A stretch of 64,000 nucleotides of DNA from Shimia sp. (GCF_022448905.1 NZ_JAKVCW010000006.1:228457-292456); one strand, 5' to 3'. Shown: positions 45,798-57,872, counted from the first letter of the stretch. The notes: generated by a model not told the origin, from the letters alone. Numbers and translations: made by a program.

Positions 45798-46400
45798 ATG
45801 GGACATAAGTTTGCAGAGATTGCCTTTACCGACGCGGTGAAGCGGCACCAGGAGGACGCCGGGACGCGTGCATCCTATGCGCGGATGGAAGCGCGGGAGG
45901 ATTACAACAATCGGTTGGGCCCGCATGAGGCGCAGTTTATTGCGGCGCGGGACAGTTTTTATATGGCGACGGTCAGCGAGACTGGCTGGCCGTATATGCA
46001 GCATCGCGGCGGGCCGGTGGGGTTCCTAAAGGTGCTGGATGAGCGACGGCTGGCGTTTGCCGATTACCGAGGAAATCGACAGTACGTGAGCCTTGGCAAT
46101 CTCAGTCAAAACGAGCGCGTGTCCCTGTTTTTTATGGACTACCCCAATCGGACGCGGCTGAAGCTGTTGGGGCGGGTACGGGTTATTGCACCGGAGGAGG
46201 AGGCGTTGTTGGCGCGGCTGTCACCGGATGCGGGGTATCGCGCCCGGGTGGAGCGTGGGTTTGAGATCACGTTGGTTGGGTTCGACTGGAACTGTCCGCA
46301 ACACATAACACCACGTTATTCCCAAGCCGAAGTGGAAGGCGAGTTTCTGCGGCTTCAGAACCGGATTCGCGAACTGGAAGACCAATTGGCGGGATCTTAA
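45798..46400 (+). CDS. Pyridoxamine 5'-phosphate oxidase family flavoprotein
   Basis: The 200-residue protein has a FMN-binding split barrel (FYMATVSETGWPYMQHRGG, then FADYRGNRQYVSLGNL and RTRLKLLGRVRV). These proteins bind FMN or F420 and act on diverse substrates. It ends in a coiled region. A GNRA-loop terminator follows. Confidence 0.87.
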   Translation: MGHKFAEIAFTDAVKRHQEDAGTRASYARMEAREDYNNRLGPHEAQFIAARDSFYMATVSETGWPYMQHRGGPVGFLKVLDERRLAFADYRGNRQYVSLGNLSQNERVSLFFMDYPNRTRLKLLGRVRVIAPEEEALLARLSPDAGYRARVERGFEITLVGFDWNCPQHITPRYSQAEVEGEFLRLQNRIRELEDQLAGS

Positions 46401-46413
46401 AGTTTGCGATGGG

Positions 46414-46443
46414 GGTCGGTGGCGAAAGTCACCGGCCTTTTTT
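46414..46443. terminator. Bidirectional terminator between PPOX and LysR genes
   Basis: GGTCGGTGGC (46414-46423) pairs with GTCACCGGCC (46428-46437) around a GAAA tetraloop, then a T run. The convergent LysR stop lies within the T run. Confidence 0.8.
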
Positions 46444-47359
46444 ATCCGCGTTTCACCTCTTTGGCGGAGGCCACATAGGGTTGCAGGCTTTCGATAAAGG
46501 CGTCGATAAAATCCAGTACAACAGGCGAGGTGGGGCCGGAGGCGGGTTGCAGGATTGAGAGGCGGTGGAAGAGCTGGGGCTTGAACGGGCGGATCACGAT
46601 GCCGGTGGCGCGGTAGGCTTCTGAGTCCAGTGCGCTGACCACAGAGGCGCCCATGCCCTGGGCTACCATGGTGCAGGCGGTGGTGAACTGGCGCACTTCG
46701 ATCAGGCTATTGAGTTCCACGCCGTCTTCTGAGAAGGCGCGGGAGAGGTGCTGGTAAAACCGGCTGTCGCGGCGGGTGTGAATCAAGCGCTCTTGGGCGA
46801 GGTCGCGCGGGGTGATGTGATCCTGATCCGCCAGCGGGTGGCCAGCGGGGAGGATGCAGGCGGATTTGATGTGCAGATCCTGGCTGCGGGTGGCGGGGTG
46901 ACCGAGGAAACCGTCGGTGATGCCGCAGTCATATTGCTCACCGATGATCCATTCGAGAATGCGCTCTGGGCGGTCCGGTTCCAGGGTCACGGTGACGTTT
47001 GGGCGCTCTTTGAGGAAGTTGACCAAAACGCCGGGCAAGTGGCTGGTGGCGAAGCCGGGCAGGCAGGCGATGCGGACGTGTCCGCCGGTGCGCTCAATCA
47101 GGTCGCGGCGCAGATCGTCGAGGTGATCCAGCCCGTCCAGAATACGCTGCACCTCAGCCAGAAGGTAGCGCGAGTCACTGGTGGGTTCGAGCACACCGCG
47201 GTGGCGCGTGAAGAGTTCAATGCCGGCAGATTGGGAGAAATCTGAGAGCAAACGGCTTACTGCTGGTTGTGAAACACCCATGCGTTTGGCGGCTTTTGTC
47301 ATATTGCCGGTTTCGGCCACGGCGCGGAAAGCTTCGAGCTGTCTTAGTTGGAATTTCAA
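46442..47359 (-). CDS. LysR-family transcriptional regulator adjacent to ugp
   Basis: The 305-residue protein has the winged-helix motif MTKAAKRMGVSQPAVSRLLS and a co-inducer domain (HVRIACLPGFATSHLPGVL). It is divergent from ugpB with 150 bases between starts that contain a T-N11-A palindrome (47412-47426). It may therefore control glycerol-3-phosphate uptake, although ugp is classically PhoB-controlled. Confidence 0.92.
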   Translation of the reverse strand: MKFQLRQLEAFRAVAETGNMTKAAKRMGVSQPAVSRLLSDFSQSAGIELFTRHRGVLEPTSDSRYLLAEVQRILDGLDHLDDLRRDLIERTGGHVRIACLPGFATSHLPGVLVNFLKERPNVTVTLEPDRPERILEWIIGEQYDCGITDGFLGHPATRSQDLHIKSACILPAGHPLADQDHITPRDLAQERLIHTRRDSRFYQHLSRAFSEDGVELNSLIEVRQFTTACTMVAQGMGASVVSALDSEAYRATGIVIRPFKPQLFHRLSILQPASGPTSPVVLDFIDAFIESLQPYVASAKEVKRG

Positions 47360-47411
47360 TGGCTTATCTCATGTTTGCCGCGATGCGGCATGTTTACTGT
47401 TTGGTTAAACT

Positions 47412-47426
47412 ATAACATAGCGTTAT
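47412..47426. promoter_or_regulatory. Candidate LysR binding box
   Basis: ATAAC-ATAGC-GTTAT is a perfect 5-bp inverted repeat fitting the T-N11-A LysR consensus. A further half-site GTTAT lies at 47434-47438, in the LysR/ugpB intergenic region. Confidence 0.55.
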
Positions 47427-47509
47427 GCAATTTGTTATAAATTCTTCACTTGCATTATGGCTTTAACTTTTCAATGATCCCGCCAGCACAGCAGATGGAG
47501 GAATTTCCT

Positions 47510-48817
47510 GTGACTCAATTTAAGACAGTTTTGTTTGGTGCTTTGGCCGCTGGCATGACCGCTGGCATGGCTTCCGCACAAACCGAGATCAACTGGTGGC
47601 ACGCCATGGGCGGCACCAACGGCGAGCGCGTGGACAAGATTGCGGCGGATTTCAACGCCAGCCAGTCCGAGTACAAAATCGTACCGTCCTACAAAGGCAA
47701 CTACACCGAAACCATGACCGCTGCTGTGGCGGCGTTCCGCGCCAAAGAGCACCCGCATCTGGTGCAGGTGTTTGAAGTGGGCACCGCAACCATGATGGCC
47801 GCCAAAGGCGCGATTTATCCGGTTGAGAAGATGATGGCGGACGCCGGTGAGCCTTTTGACAAAGGCGACTACCTGCCAGCGGTGATTTCCTACTACCAGA
47901 CCCCAGAGGGCGAACTGCTGTCCATGCCGTTCAACAGCTCCACCCCGGTTCTGTGGTACAACGCGGACGCGCTGAAGGCGGCTGGTGTTGACGCGCCAAA
48001 GACCTGGGATGATGTGAAATCCGTTTCCCAAGCGCTGGTCGACAACGGTATGGACTGCGGCATCAGCTTTGGTTGGCAGTCCTGGGTGATGCTGGAGAAC
48101 TATTCCTCCTGGCACGACAAAGAAATGGGCACCAAAGAGAACGGTTTTGCCGGTTTCGACACCGAGTTCACCTTCAACAAAAACGACAAGCTGGCCGCGC
48201 GTCTGGACGACGTGGCAGCGATGTCTGAAGGCAACCTGTTCAAATATGGCGGTCGTCGCGGTGACTCCCTGCCGATGTTCACCAACGGTGAGTGCGGCAT
48301 GTGGATGAACTCTTCCGCATACTATGGCTCCATCAAATCTCAGGCTGAGTTTGAATTTGGTCAGACCATGCTGCCGCTGGACACCGCAGCTGCGGATGCG
48401 CCACAGAACTCCATCATTGGTGGCGCAACCCTGTGGGCGCTGGCCGGTCATGAATCTGAGGAATACAAAGGTCTGGCGAAGTTCATGACTTACCTGTCTT
48501 CCCCAGAAGTGCAGGCGTGGTGGCACCAGGAAACTGGCTACGTGCCAATCACCACTGCGGCTTGGGAACTGTCCAAGGACCAGGGTTTCTATGACAGCAA
48601 CCCAGGCACCGACACAGCGATCAAACAGCTGAGCCTGAACACCCCAACCGCCAACTCCCGCGGCATCCGCTTTGGTAACTTCGTGCAGGTGCGCGACGTG
48701 ATCAACGAAGAGATGGAAGCGCTGTGGGCTGGTGACAAATCCGCTCAGGAAGCATTGGACGCCGCCGCTGAGCGTGGCAACGCCCTGCTGCGCAAGTTTG
48801 AGCGTTCCGCCAAATAA
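47510..48817 (+). CDS. ugpB: sn-Glycerol-3-phosphate ABC transporter, binding protein
   Basis: The 435-residue protein has a signal peptide (VTQFKTVLFGALAAGMTAGM) and the family-1 solute-binding fold: EINWWHAMGGTNGERVDKIA, LVQVFEVGTATMMAAKGAIY and MPFNSSTPVLWYN. It starts with GTG at 47510, because GGAGGAA lies 6 bases upstream. UgpB binds glycerol-3-phosphate or glycerophosphodiesters. Confidence 0.93.
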   Translation: MTQFKTVLFGALAAGMTAGMASAQTEINWWHAMGGTNGERVDKIAADFNASQSEYKIVPSYKGNYTETMTAAVAAFRAKEHPHLVQVFEVGTATMMAAKGAIYPVEKMMADAGEPFDKGDYLPAVISYYQTPEGELLSMPFNSSTPVLWYNADALKAAGVDAPKTWDDVKSVSQALVDNGMDCGISFGWQSWVMLENYSSWHDKEMGTKENGFAGFDTEFTFNKNDKLAARLDDVAAMSEGNLFKYGGRRGDSLPMFTNGECGMWMNSSAYYGSIKSQAEFEFGQTMLPLDTAAADAPQNSIIGGATLWALAGHESEEYKGLAKFMTYLSSPEVQAWWHQETGYVPITTAAWELSKDQGFYDSNPGTDTAIKQLSLNTPTANSRGIRFGNFVQVRDVINEEMEALWAGDKSAQEALDAAAERGNALLRKFERSAK

Positions 48818-48901
48818 GTGAACCTCCCCTGCGCCCGGCGGACCATTGGTGTTTGCCGGGCGTGTTTCTGTCTAAACGACCCACCCTGACTTGAGGGCCG
48901 C

Positions 48902-49783
48902 ATGCTCAAACGCGTCCACTTTCCCACATCTGTCTTGCCCTACCTGCTGGTGGCGCCACAGATTATAATCACGCTGATCTTCTTTATCTGGCCTGCGAGC
49001 CAGGCGGTGTATCAGTCTTTCCTAATCGAAGACGCCTTTGGTCTGTCCACCGAGTTTGTGTGGTTTGAAAACTTCCAGATCTTGTTCGAAGACGAGCTCT
49101 ACCTAGAGACCTTCTGGCGCACGATCGTGTTTTCGGCCGCTGTGGCGGTTCTGTCGATGGGCTCGGCCCTGATCCTGGCGGCCTTTGCCGACCGTGTGGT
49201 GCGCGGCGCAACCACCTACCGCACGCTGATGATCTGGCCCTATGCGGTGGCGCCGGTGCTGGCCGGTGCGCTTTGGGTGTTCATGTTCAACCCGACGTTG
49301 GGCATCTTCCCATATATCCTTGAATTCATTGGCATCGACTGGAACCATTACCTGAATGGCACCCATGCGATGCTGCTGGTGATCTTTGCCGCCGCGTGGA
49401 AGCAGATTGCCTATAACTTCCTGTTCTATCTCGCCGCGATGCAGTCGATCCCGCGCTCTTTGATTGAAGCGGCGGCGATTGATGGGGCAGGGCCGGTGCG
49501 CCGGTTCTGGGACCACATCTTCCCGCTGATCTCGCCCACGACCTTCTTCCTGTTGGTGATCAACGCGGTTTACGCCTTCTTTGACACCTTCGGCATCATC
49601 CATGCGGTGACCCAGGGTGGTCCGGCCAACAGCACAACGATCCTTGTCTACAAGGTGTTTAACGACGGCTTTGTTGGGCTCGACCTTGGCGGGTCGGCGG
49701 CGCAGTCGGTGATCCTGATGATCCTCGTGATCGCAATGACGGTGGTTCAGTTCCGCTATGTCGAAAGAAAGGTGGAATACTGA
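48902..49783 (+). CDS. ugpA: sn-Glycerol-3-phosphate ABC transporter permease
   Basis: The 293-residue protein has six membrane spans and the ATPase-docking [20 protein letters not shown] loop. It overlaps ugpE by one base. Confidence 0.94.
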   Translation: MLKRVHFPTSVLPYLLVAPQIIITLIFFIWPASQAVYQSFLIEDAFGLSTEFVWFENFQILFEDELYLETFWRTIVFSAAVAVLSMGSALILAAFADRVVRGATTYRTLMIWPYAVAPVLAGALWVFMFNPTLGIFPYILEFIGIDWNHYLNGTHAMLLVIFAAAWKQIAYNFLFYLAAMQSIPRSLIEAAAIDGAGPVRRFWDHIFPLISPTTFFLLVINAVYAFFDTFGIIHAVTQGGPANSTTILVYKVFNDGFVGLDLGGSAAQSVILMILVIAMTVVQFRYVERKVEY

Positions 49784-50634
49784 TGGTTGAAAATCGTCGT
49801 ATCCTTGGGATCATTTCCCACATCGTGCTGATCCTTGGCGTGATCATGGTGGCTTTGCCGATCTGGATCACCTTTGTCGCCAGCACCCATGACGCGGTGC
49901 GGATGACGCAGGCGCCGATCCCGATGCTGCCTGGCTCGCATTTCATTGAAAACTTCAAACAGACGCTGTTTGGCGCTGGGCTGTCGGGGTCAGAAGGCGC
50001 TCCGGTGTGGCGGATGCTACTCAACTCGCTGGCGATGGCCCTGATGATTGCTTTTGGCAAAATTGCGATTTCGCTGCTCTCGGCCTTTGCGATTGTCTAC
50101 TTCAAGTTCCCGTTCCGCATGGGGTTCTTCTGGATGATCTTCATCACCCTGATGTTGCCGGTGGAAGTGCGGATTTTACCAACCTTTGAGGTGGTGGCGA
50201 ACCTAGGCATGCTCAACAGCTATTGGGGCCTGTCGATCCCGCTGATCGCCTCGGCCACGGCCACATTTATGTTCCGGCAGGTGTTCTTGACCATTCCCGA
50301 TGAGATGCTGGAAAGCGCGCGCATTGATGGAGCTGGCCCGCTGCGGTTCTTCTGGGACATCCTGATCCCGCTCAGCCGGACCAATATCGCCGCGCTGTTT
50401 GTGATCCTCTTCATCTACGGCTGGAACCAGTACCTCTGGCCGCTCTTGATCACCACCGACACCGACATGACCACCATTGTGATGAGCATCAAACAGATGC
50501 TGGAAGCGGCAGAGCAATCGCCGCAGTGGAACATCATCATGATGACCGCGCTTTTGGCGATGATCCCGCCGGTGTTTGTGGTTGTTGGCATGCAAAGGCT
50601 CTTTGTGCAGGGCCTCACTGAAACTGATAAATAA
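49783..50634 (+). CDS. ugpE: sn-Glycerol-3-phosphate ABC transporter permease
   Basis: The 283-residue membrane protein pairs with UgpA. It has the docking loop [20 protein letters not shown] and ends with a short cytoplasmic tail. It shares the A of its ATG with the ugpA TGA. Confidence 0.94.
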   Translation: MVENRRILGIISHIVLILGVIMVALPIWITFVASTHDAVRMTQAPIPMLPGSHFIENFKQTLFGAGLSGSEGAPVWRMLLNSLAMALMIAFGKIAISLLSAFAIVYFKFPFRMGFFWMIFITLMLPVEVRILPTFEVVANLGMLNSYWGLSIPLIASATATFMFRQVFLTIPDEMLESARIDGAGPLRFFWDILIPLSRTNIAALFVILFIYGWNQYLWPLLITTDTDMTTIVMSIKQMLEAAEQSPQWNIIMMTALLAMIPPVFVVVGMQRLFVQGLTETDK

Positions 50635-50648
50635 CGGGGATCCTGAGA

Positions 50649-51700
<1,052 letters not shown>

Positions 51701-51704
<4 letters not shown>

Positions 51705-52666
51705 CGCAGTTTCCCCAGTTAAACGGTTTTCGCGGTGCGCCCGGATTGGTCCGGCTGGTCGGGCATCGCGGCGCGCGGGGCGTGATGCCGGAGAACACAC
51801 TTGAGGGGTTTGAGTTCACGGTGAAGTCCGGCGTTGTGGCGCTGGAGTTTGACGTGGTGCTGACGCAGGACGCGGTGCCGGTGGTGACGCACAATCATCA
51901 CCTGTTAAACGCGGCCACGCGTGGGGCGGATGGCAAGTGGTTGCAAGGCGCAGAATTGAAGGTGTCTGAGCTGCCGCTGGCGCAGTTGCAGAGCTATGAC
52001 GTTGGGGGCCTTGATGGACGCACGGTCTATGGCCAGCGTTTTCCGGATCAGGTGTTTATGTCCAACGTCCGGGTGCCAACCTTGGGCGATCTGCTGGATA
52101 TGGCGCTGAAACCGCAGGGTGCAGATATGCTGTTCCTGTTGGAGATGAAGTCGGATCCGGAGACGGCGCATATGCCTGAGGTGACCGAGAGATTGGTCGC
52201 TGAGGCTGTGAAAGCGGTGCGAGACCGTGGGTTAGAGCAGCGCACGGTGTTGCATAGTTTTGACTGGAATCTACTTGAGGTGTGCGGGCGTATTGCGCCG
52301 GATATGCCGCGGTCGTTTTTGACAATCATGCCGAAGAATGCCGATGACCCAGGTGAGGATTCCTCAAAGTCGGTGGCGCCGGATTTTGCCAAGCTAGGTA
52401 TGCCCGTGCCGCAGGCGGTTGTCGAAGCCGGTGGGCAAATGTGGTGCCCGCATTATTTGGATGTGACGACGGAGGCGGTGGCGCAAGCGCATGCGCTGGG
52501 CCTGTTGGTGTCGACCTGGACCGTGAACGAGGTCGACGACCTGCATCGTATGATTGATGCAGGGGTCGACGGCATTGTCACGGATTACCCGGGCCGGGCG
52601 CAGCGGGTGCTCTTGGAACGCGGGCTGGTTTGGGACGAAGACGTTACCCGCATGGTGGCGGAGTAA
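51701..52666 (+). CDS. ugpQ: Glycerophosphodiester phosphodiesterase
   Basis: The 321-residue cytosolic enzyme has GDPD residues His22 (VGHRGARG), Glu31 (PENTLEG), Glu49 and Asp51 (LEFDVVLT) and His64. No signal peptide is present, so it acts on diesters imported by the upstream transporter and yields glycerol-3-phosphate plus alcohol. Confidence 0.94.
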
Positions 52667-52864
52667 TCTGCCACCACTTGCTGGTGTGGGCCGGTCTTGG
52701 CCGGTAAGGTGCCGGTTTGTGACCGTCGGAGATCTCGCAATGCGGGCATTTTGTTGGACAATGCCTACATTGGGATTGGCAGCGGGTACCTTCACGCTCG
52801 GTCGTGCGGGGTGCGGACGTAGCGTAAGCGGCCCAATAAGAAGAAGTGGACTTAGACACATAAC

Positions 52865-54511
52865 ATGCTCCTTTTCCTGATTAATATTGCAGGCGCAGCG
52901 GCGCTTTTGATTTGGGCGGTGCGTTTGGTGCGCACGGGAATGGAGCGGGCCTTTGCGGTGCAGCTCAGGTTGTGGTTGCGGCGGTCAGCGAAGAACCGTG
53001 GATTGGCGGCCAGCGCGGGGCTGGTGGTGTCGATGCTGCTGCAAAGCTCGACGGCCGTGGCGATGTTGGTGTCCAATTTTGCAGCCAATGGCTCAGTGTC
53101 GGTGTCCGTTGGGCTGGCGATTATTCTTGGGGCGGATGTGGGCTCAGCATTGGTGGCGCAGGTGCTGTTGGTGCGGCAGACCTGGTTGATCCCGTTGTTG
53201 CTGGTGCTTGGTGTCGGGCTATTTTTGCGGGGCCAGCAGCGGCGCGTACGGCAGACGGGGCGGATCCTGATTGGTCTGGCGCTGATTTTTGTGTCGCTGG
53301 ACATGCTGCGGGCGGCCACGGCGCCGGTGATGGAAAGCGAAGCGGCGTTGCGGATGTTGTCCTATTTGGGGGCGGACTTGTTTGCAGCCTTTGTGATTGG
53401 CGCGGTGTTTGCCTGGATGGTGCATTCCAGCGTGGCGGCGGTGCTGTTGTTTGTGACCTTGGTGGCGCAGGGCGCGTTGCCAACCGAGGCGGCGATGACG
53501 ATGGTTTTGGGTGCCAACCTTGGCGGCGCGATGATTGCCTACGTGCTGACATTGGCCGCAGAGCCCGAGGCACGACGGATTGTGGTGGCCAACCTGGGCC
53601 TGCGGGGCGGTGGCGCGGTGCTGGTGCTTTTAGGGCTGCGGTTTGTGGAGGTGGATTTAACGTGGCTGGGAAGTTCGGCCGCGACGCAGACCATCAACCT
53701 GCATCTGGTGTTTAACTCGGTGCTCTGTGTGCTGGCGCTGCCGTTTGTGGACTTGTTTGCCAAAATCGCTGGCCGGTTTGTAGCCGCGCCGGTGGCGGAT
53801 GAGGCGGCGATTGCTTCCGCTCTGGACCCAAGTGCGCTGGATACGCCGGCCCGCGCTCTGGCCAATGCCTCGCGTGAGATGATGCGTATGGGCGAACGGG
53901 TGGAAACCATGTTGATCGCCGGGCAACGGTTGTTTGACACCTGGAGTGATGCCAGCGCCGAGGCGATCCGGGCCAACGATGCGGCGGTGCGCAAAACCCA
54001 TCAGGAGATCAAGCTCTATCTGGCGGAATTGAACCGGCATGAGTTGGACAAGGCGACCGTAAAGGGCGCGATGGAGCTGTCTTTGCTGGCCTCCAACCTT
54101 GAGGCGGCGTCTGATGTATTGGCGCGCAATCTGGTAGAGCTGGCGCGGCGGATGGATTTGGAAGGGTTAAACTTCTCCAGTGCGGGGCGGCAGGAGATTT
54201 GTGATTTTCATGACCGGGTGCTGGCCAACGTGCAACTGGCGTTGAGCGTGATGATGGCGGGGCAGCCGGATGACGCCCGTGAGCTGGTGGCGCAGAAGGA
54301 AAAGGTGCGTGGCGTGGAGCAGAAGCTGCAACGCAAGCATCTAAAGCGCCTGCATGAAGGGCTTTCCGAAAGCATCGAGACCAGCAATATCCATCAGGAG
54401 ACATTGCGGGTGCTGAAGCAGGTGAACACGTCCTTTGCCATGGTGGGGTATCCGATCCTGGCAGAGACCGGCGATTTGCTGTCGAGCCGCCTGTCGCCCG
54501 CGGAGAGTTGA
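52865..54511 (+). CDS. Na+/phosphate cotransporter family protein with PhoU-like domain
   Basis: The 548-residue protein has eight or more membrane spans with the NptA QSST motif (59-62, LLQSSTAVAML) and VHSSVAAVLL as its repeat, then a C-terminal helical PhoU-like domain (~345-540). It imports phosphate with Na+, or exports it as YjbB does. It directly follows the ugp genes. Confidence 0.9.
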   Translation: MLLFLINIAGAAALLIWAVRLVRTGMERAFAVQLRLWLRRSAKNRGLAASAGLVVSMLLQSSTAVAMLVSNFAANGSVSVSVGLAIILGADVGSALVAQVLLVRQTWLIPLLLVLGVGLFLRGQQRRVRQTGRILIGLALIFVSLDMLRAATAPVMESEAALRMLSYLGADLFAAFVIGAVFAWMVHSSVAAVLLFVTLVAQGALPTEAAMTMVLGANLGGAMIAYVLTLAAEPEARRIVVANLGLRGGGAVLVLLGLRFVEVDLTWLGSSAATQTINLHLVFNSVLCVLALPFVDLFAKIAGRFVAAPVADEAAIASALDPSALDTPARALANASREMMRMGERVETMLIAGQRLFDTWSDASAEAIRANDAAVRKTHQEIKLYLAELNRHELDKATVKGAMELSLLASNLEAASDVLARNLVELARRMDLEGLNFSSAGRQEICDFHDRVLANVQLALSVMMAGQPDDARELVAQKEKVRGVEQKLQRKHLKRLHEGLSESIETSNIHQETLRVLKQVNTSFAMVGYPILAETGDLLSSRLSPAES

Positions 54512-54662
54512 GCGCACTCGGGCTGGACACGGGCGGCGCTGCTTTTTAAGCAGGGGCATGGAGTTTTGGTTTTTCAAAACGGTGGGCATTAGCAACCCGG
54601 TCTGATCTTTCGGGCAGGGAGTTTGTGTCGTTTTCCAAATCCATTCTGACTGGGGAGGCCCC

Positions 54663-55163
54663 ATGTCTCTGCACTTTTCGAAGTTTCACCTTGTTTGCGG
54701 CTATGCCGCCTCCGGCAAATCCACTTTGGCACAACAGTTGGCGCGGGATCATGGCGCGATTGTGCTGTCTGAGGACCAATGGCTGTCGGCATTGTTTGAG
54801 GAGGAATTGCATTCCTTGGCTGACTACGTCCGGTGCACTGCGCGGTTGCGGCGGGCTTTGGGGCCGCATGTGATGGCCTTGTTGCAAGCGAAACAGGCTG
54901 TGGTGATGGATTTCGCCGCCAATACAGTTGAGGCGCGCGCCTGGTTGGTTGGGCTGGCGCAAGAGGCTAGCGTGACACCTACGTTGCATTTTCTGGATGT
55001 GCCGCAGGAGGTCTGTTGGCGGCGGGCACAGGCGCGCAATCAGGCGGGCAGCCATGAATTTCAGCTGTCCAAAGACCAATTTGATAAACTGGCTTCCCAT
55101 TTTGAGCGACCAGATGAGGTCGAAGGGTTTGATCTGGTCTTGCTCCAATCCGACCAAGTTTAG
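54663..55163 (+). CDS. P-loop kinase-like ATPase (AAA_33 type)
   Basis: The 166-residue protein has Walker A GYAASGKST (13-21) and VVMDFAANTVEAR as the second strand with catalytic Asp. These small kinases phosphorylate nucleosides, sugars or polynucleotide ends. It is soluble, with no specific clue to substrate. Confidence 0.82.
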   Translation: MSLHFSKFHLVCGYAASGKSTLAQQLARDHGAIVLSEDQWLSALFEEELHSLADYVRCTARLRRALGPHVMALLQAKQAVVMDFAANTVEARAWLVGLAQEASVTPTLHFLDVPQEVCWRRAQARNQAGSHEFQLSKDQFDKLASHFERPDEVEGFDLVLLQSDQV

Positions 55164-55595
55164 CCGATTGACCGCGACGTTACGGCTTTTTGTAACTGTT
55201 GCGAGATGCAAAATGCTGGGCCATAGTCCGCGCGACGACGCCTAGAATGGGCGAAACAAGAGTCGCAACTGTGGTTTTTTGGCTGCGTTTTGAACATCTT
55301 CAAGGCGCAATTCTCCTGTGTCTTTGAGAGATGTTGGGGTGAGTCGCCAAGATTCTGCCAACAAGAAAAAGACGGAACAGAGGAGAGGTTAGGGGCAGAT
55401 TGTCTCCGGTCGCAAGGCGGCCAGATTGGTTGCATACCTGATATTACCGGGAGTTGTGCTTTTTTTTTAAGGTGCGCCCGAGGGTGGCGAGATGCGCGAA
55501 TCTACGACTTAGGTAGAAAAACGCAGCCTCAGCGAATGTTAACCTTTTGGAGGCTTTACTTTCCGCGAAAGCGGAGCCGTAGCCTGAACACCCAA

Positions 55596-57872
55596 ATGAA
55601 AGACACTTCCACCGTATTCAGCCCGATTGCGCGGCCTTCAGCACAGGAGTCTTACCTGCGTACGCGGCGTAAGCTTTTGCTGTCGTACGCGGACGAACGC
55701 GTGAGCCGGCTGTCTGTGCGACTGGTGCTCTACACCTTGGGGTGCTCGATTGGCTACTATGCGGTGGATTTTCTTCCTGCTTTGTTGAGTTATATCATTC
55801 TCCTAACGGGCGATGCGATTGATTGCCTTGTCTTGCGCACAGTTGTGCGACGGGAAGCACTGGTCGGCAGTTTGAAGCGGGGGCAGAGATGGGCCACGAG
55901 CACCAGCGCCTTACAAGGGCTTACGGTGGTGGCCGGGGTGTCGGTTTACTATTTCAAACTTGGGGACACCGCCAATATCCTGTTTGTGATTGGTGCTTTG
56001 GGACTAGGGGCGGTCAACGCAGCCATTGTCTTGCCCAAGAATCCTGCGGCGGCGTTCACGCGACTGACTTTCTATATCATGGCCCCCTTTTTATATGTGG
56101 GGCTTCAGGCGCTCTGGTCGAATAGCTGGACGCCTTTTGTCATGATGGATGTGGCAGGCACCATGCTGGTGTTCTGCATGTTGTATATGTTCCTCGCTTT
56201 TACCAAATCGGGATTGAGCAACTTCCGAATTACGCAGGATTTGGAACGTCAAAAGGCCGAGATGAAGGCCATGTATGCCCGCATGGACAGAGATCGGACA
56301 GAGTTGCAACAGCTGTCTCTGGTGGCGCGCAATGCTAATGACAGTGTGATCATTACGGATCGTGAAAGGCGGATTGTCTGGGTCAACGACGCCTTCACAC
56401 GGGTGACAGGATTTTCCTTTGCAGAGGCCAAGGGTACCATCATTGCCGACTTGTTGACCGGTGCGGATCAGGCGCTCAAGGCGATCAACACCATTGATCT
56501 GGCGGTCGAGGCCGGGCAGCCGTTTCGCGGCGAAGTGCAGAATGTGACCCGTGATGGGCGCAAGATCTGGCTGGATGTAAATCTGTTTCCGATCCGGGGC
56601 GCGGATGGTGAGCCGGAGTTCTTTGTGTCCATCGAGCGGGACGTCACCGAGAGCCGCAAACTGGCCGTCCAGATGGGGCAAGCACGTCAGGCGGCGGAAG
56701 AAGGTGCACGGGCCAAGGCGGAGTTTCTCGCCAATATGAGCCATGAAATCCGCACGCCTCTGACCGGCGTGATTGGTATGGCGGACTTGTTGTCAGAGAC
56801 CAATCTGGACGAGGAACAGGGACGCTACACGGATACAATCCGCGGCTCTTCTCAAGCGTTGATGGCGATCATCAATGATATTCTAGACCTGTCCAAACTG
56901 GATGCGGGCCGGATGGAGTTGCATCCGGTGAGTTTTGCGCCACGTACCTGTGTGCAGGAAACACTGGATCTGTTGACCCCGGCCGCCCGCAGCAAGAGGC
57001 TGGAGCTCTGCTTTGAAATGGAAGGCAATGCGCCGGAGTTTGTCAAAGCTGACGACGGGCGCCTTCGGCAAGTGATTACAAACATTGTAGGCAATGCGAT
57101 TAAGTTCACCGAAGAGGGCGGCGTGTATCTGAAATTGAGTCATGAGGCCGATTCTCAGGGCAGCCGACTGGTGTGTGAAGTGGCTGACACCGGGATAGGT
57201 ATCTCTGAGGAAAATCAGGCCCACATTTTCGACCACTTCACGCAAGCTGAGGCAGCCACAACTCGTAAATTTGGCGGGACGGGGCTGGGGTTGTCGATTT
57301 CCAAACACATTCTGGATGTGATGGGCGGATCGATTTCCGTGGAGTCTAAAGAGGGCGCTGGTGCCACATTCCGCATGGCGTTTCCTTATGAAGAGGCGGA
57401 GCGCCCGGCGGAACTGCCGGGAGGCGGAGACGAAGCGCCTAAGACGCTTGCGGCGGGGCTACGGGTGCTGGTAGCGGAGGACAACAAGACCAACCGGTTC
57501 CTGTTGAAGAAATATCTGGCGGACCAACCCATTGAGCTGGCCTTTGCCAAGGACGGCGTTGAAGCGGTGGAGCAGGTGCAGAGTTTTGCGCCTGATCTGG
57601 TGTTTATGGACATGTCGATGCCGCGCATGAGCGGGATTGAGGCAACCCATGCCATTCGTGAGCTGAACATCGTGCAGCCGTCCATTGTGGCTCTCACTGC
57701 GCACGCGTTTGACGAGGAAATGCAGCCCTGTCTTGATGCGGGGATGGACGACTTCCTGACCAAGCCTATTCGCAAGGCGGTGTTGCTTGAATGGATGCTG
57801 CGCTTTCAGGCGCAACTGTTGGATGAAGGTACTGCCAAGTCCGATGTGCCTCCGATTGAAGGGGCTGCGTAA
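55596..57872 (+). CDS. Hybrid sensor histidine kinase/response regulator
   Basis: The 758-residue protein has about four N-terminal membrane spans (~45-205), a PAS domain (~245-355), a HisKA with His383 (ANMSHEIRTPL), the ATPase domain (NIVGNAIKFT, N500; DTGIGISEEN; FGGTGLGLSI) and a REC domain with acceptor Asp672 (LVFMDMSMP). The start at 55596 is the most plausible; in-frame codons further upstream are not conserved-looking. No cognate phosphotransfer protein is nearby. Confidence 0.92.
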   Translation: MKDTSTVFSPIARPSAQESYLRTRRKLLLSYADERVSRLSVRLVLYTLGCSIGYYAVDFLPALLSYIILLTGDAIDCLVLRTVVRREALVGSLKRGQRWATSTSALQGLTVVAGVSVYYFKLGDTANILFVIGALGLGAVNAAIVLPKNPAAAFTRLTFYIMAPFLYVGLQALWSNSWTPFVMMDVAGTMLVFCMLYMFLAFTKSGLSNFRITQDLERQKAEMKAMYARMDRDRTELQQLSLVARNANDSVIITDRERRIVWVNDAFTRVTGFSFAEAKGTIIADLLTGADQALKAINTIDLAVEAGQPFRGEVQNVTRDGRKIWLDVNLFPIRGADGEPEFFVSIERDVTESRKLAVQMGQARQAAEEGARAKAEFLANMSHEIRTPLTGVIGMADLLSETNLDEEQGRYTDTIRGSSQALMAIINDILDLSKLDAGRMELHPVSFAPRTCVQETLDLLTPAARSKRLELCFEMEGNAPEFVKADDGRLRQVITNIVGNAIKFTEEGGVYLKLSHEADSQGSRLVCEVADTGIGISEENQAHIFDHFTQAEAATTRKFGGTGLGLSISKHILDVMGGSISVESKEGAGATFRMAFPYEEAERPAELPGGGDEAPKTLAAGLRVLVAEDNKTNRFLLKKYLADQPIELAFAKDGVEAVEQVQSFAPDLVFMDMSMPRMSGIEATHAIRELNIVQPSIVALTAHAFDEEMQPCLDAGMDDFLTKPIRKAVLLEWMLRFQAQLLDEGTAKSDVPPIEGAA

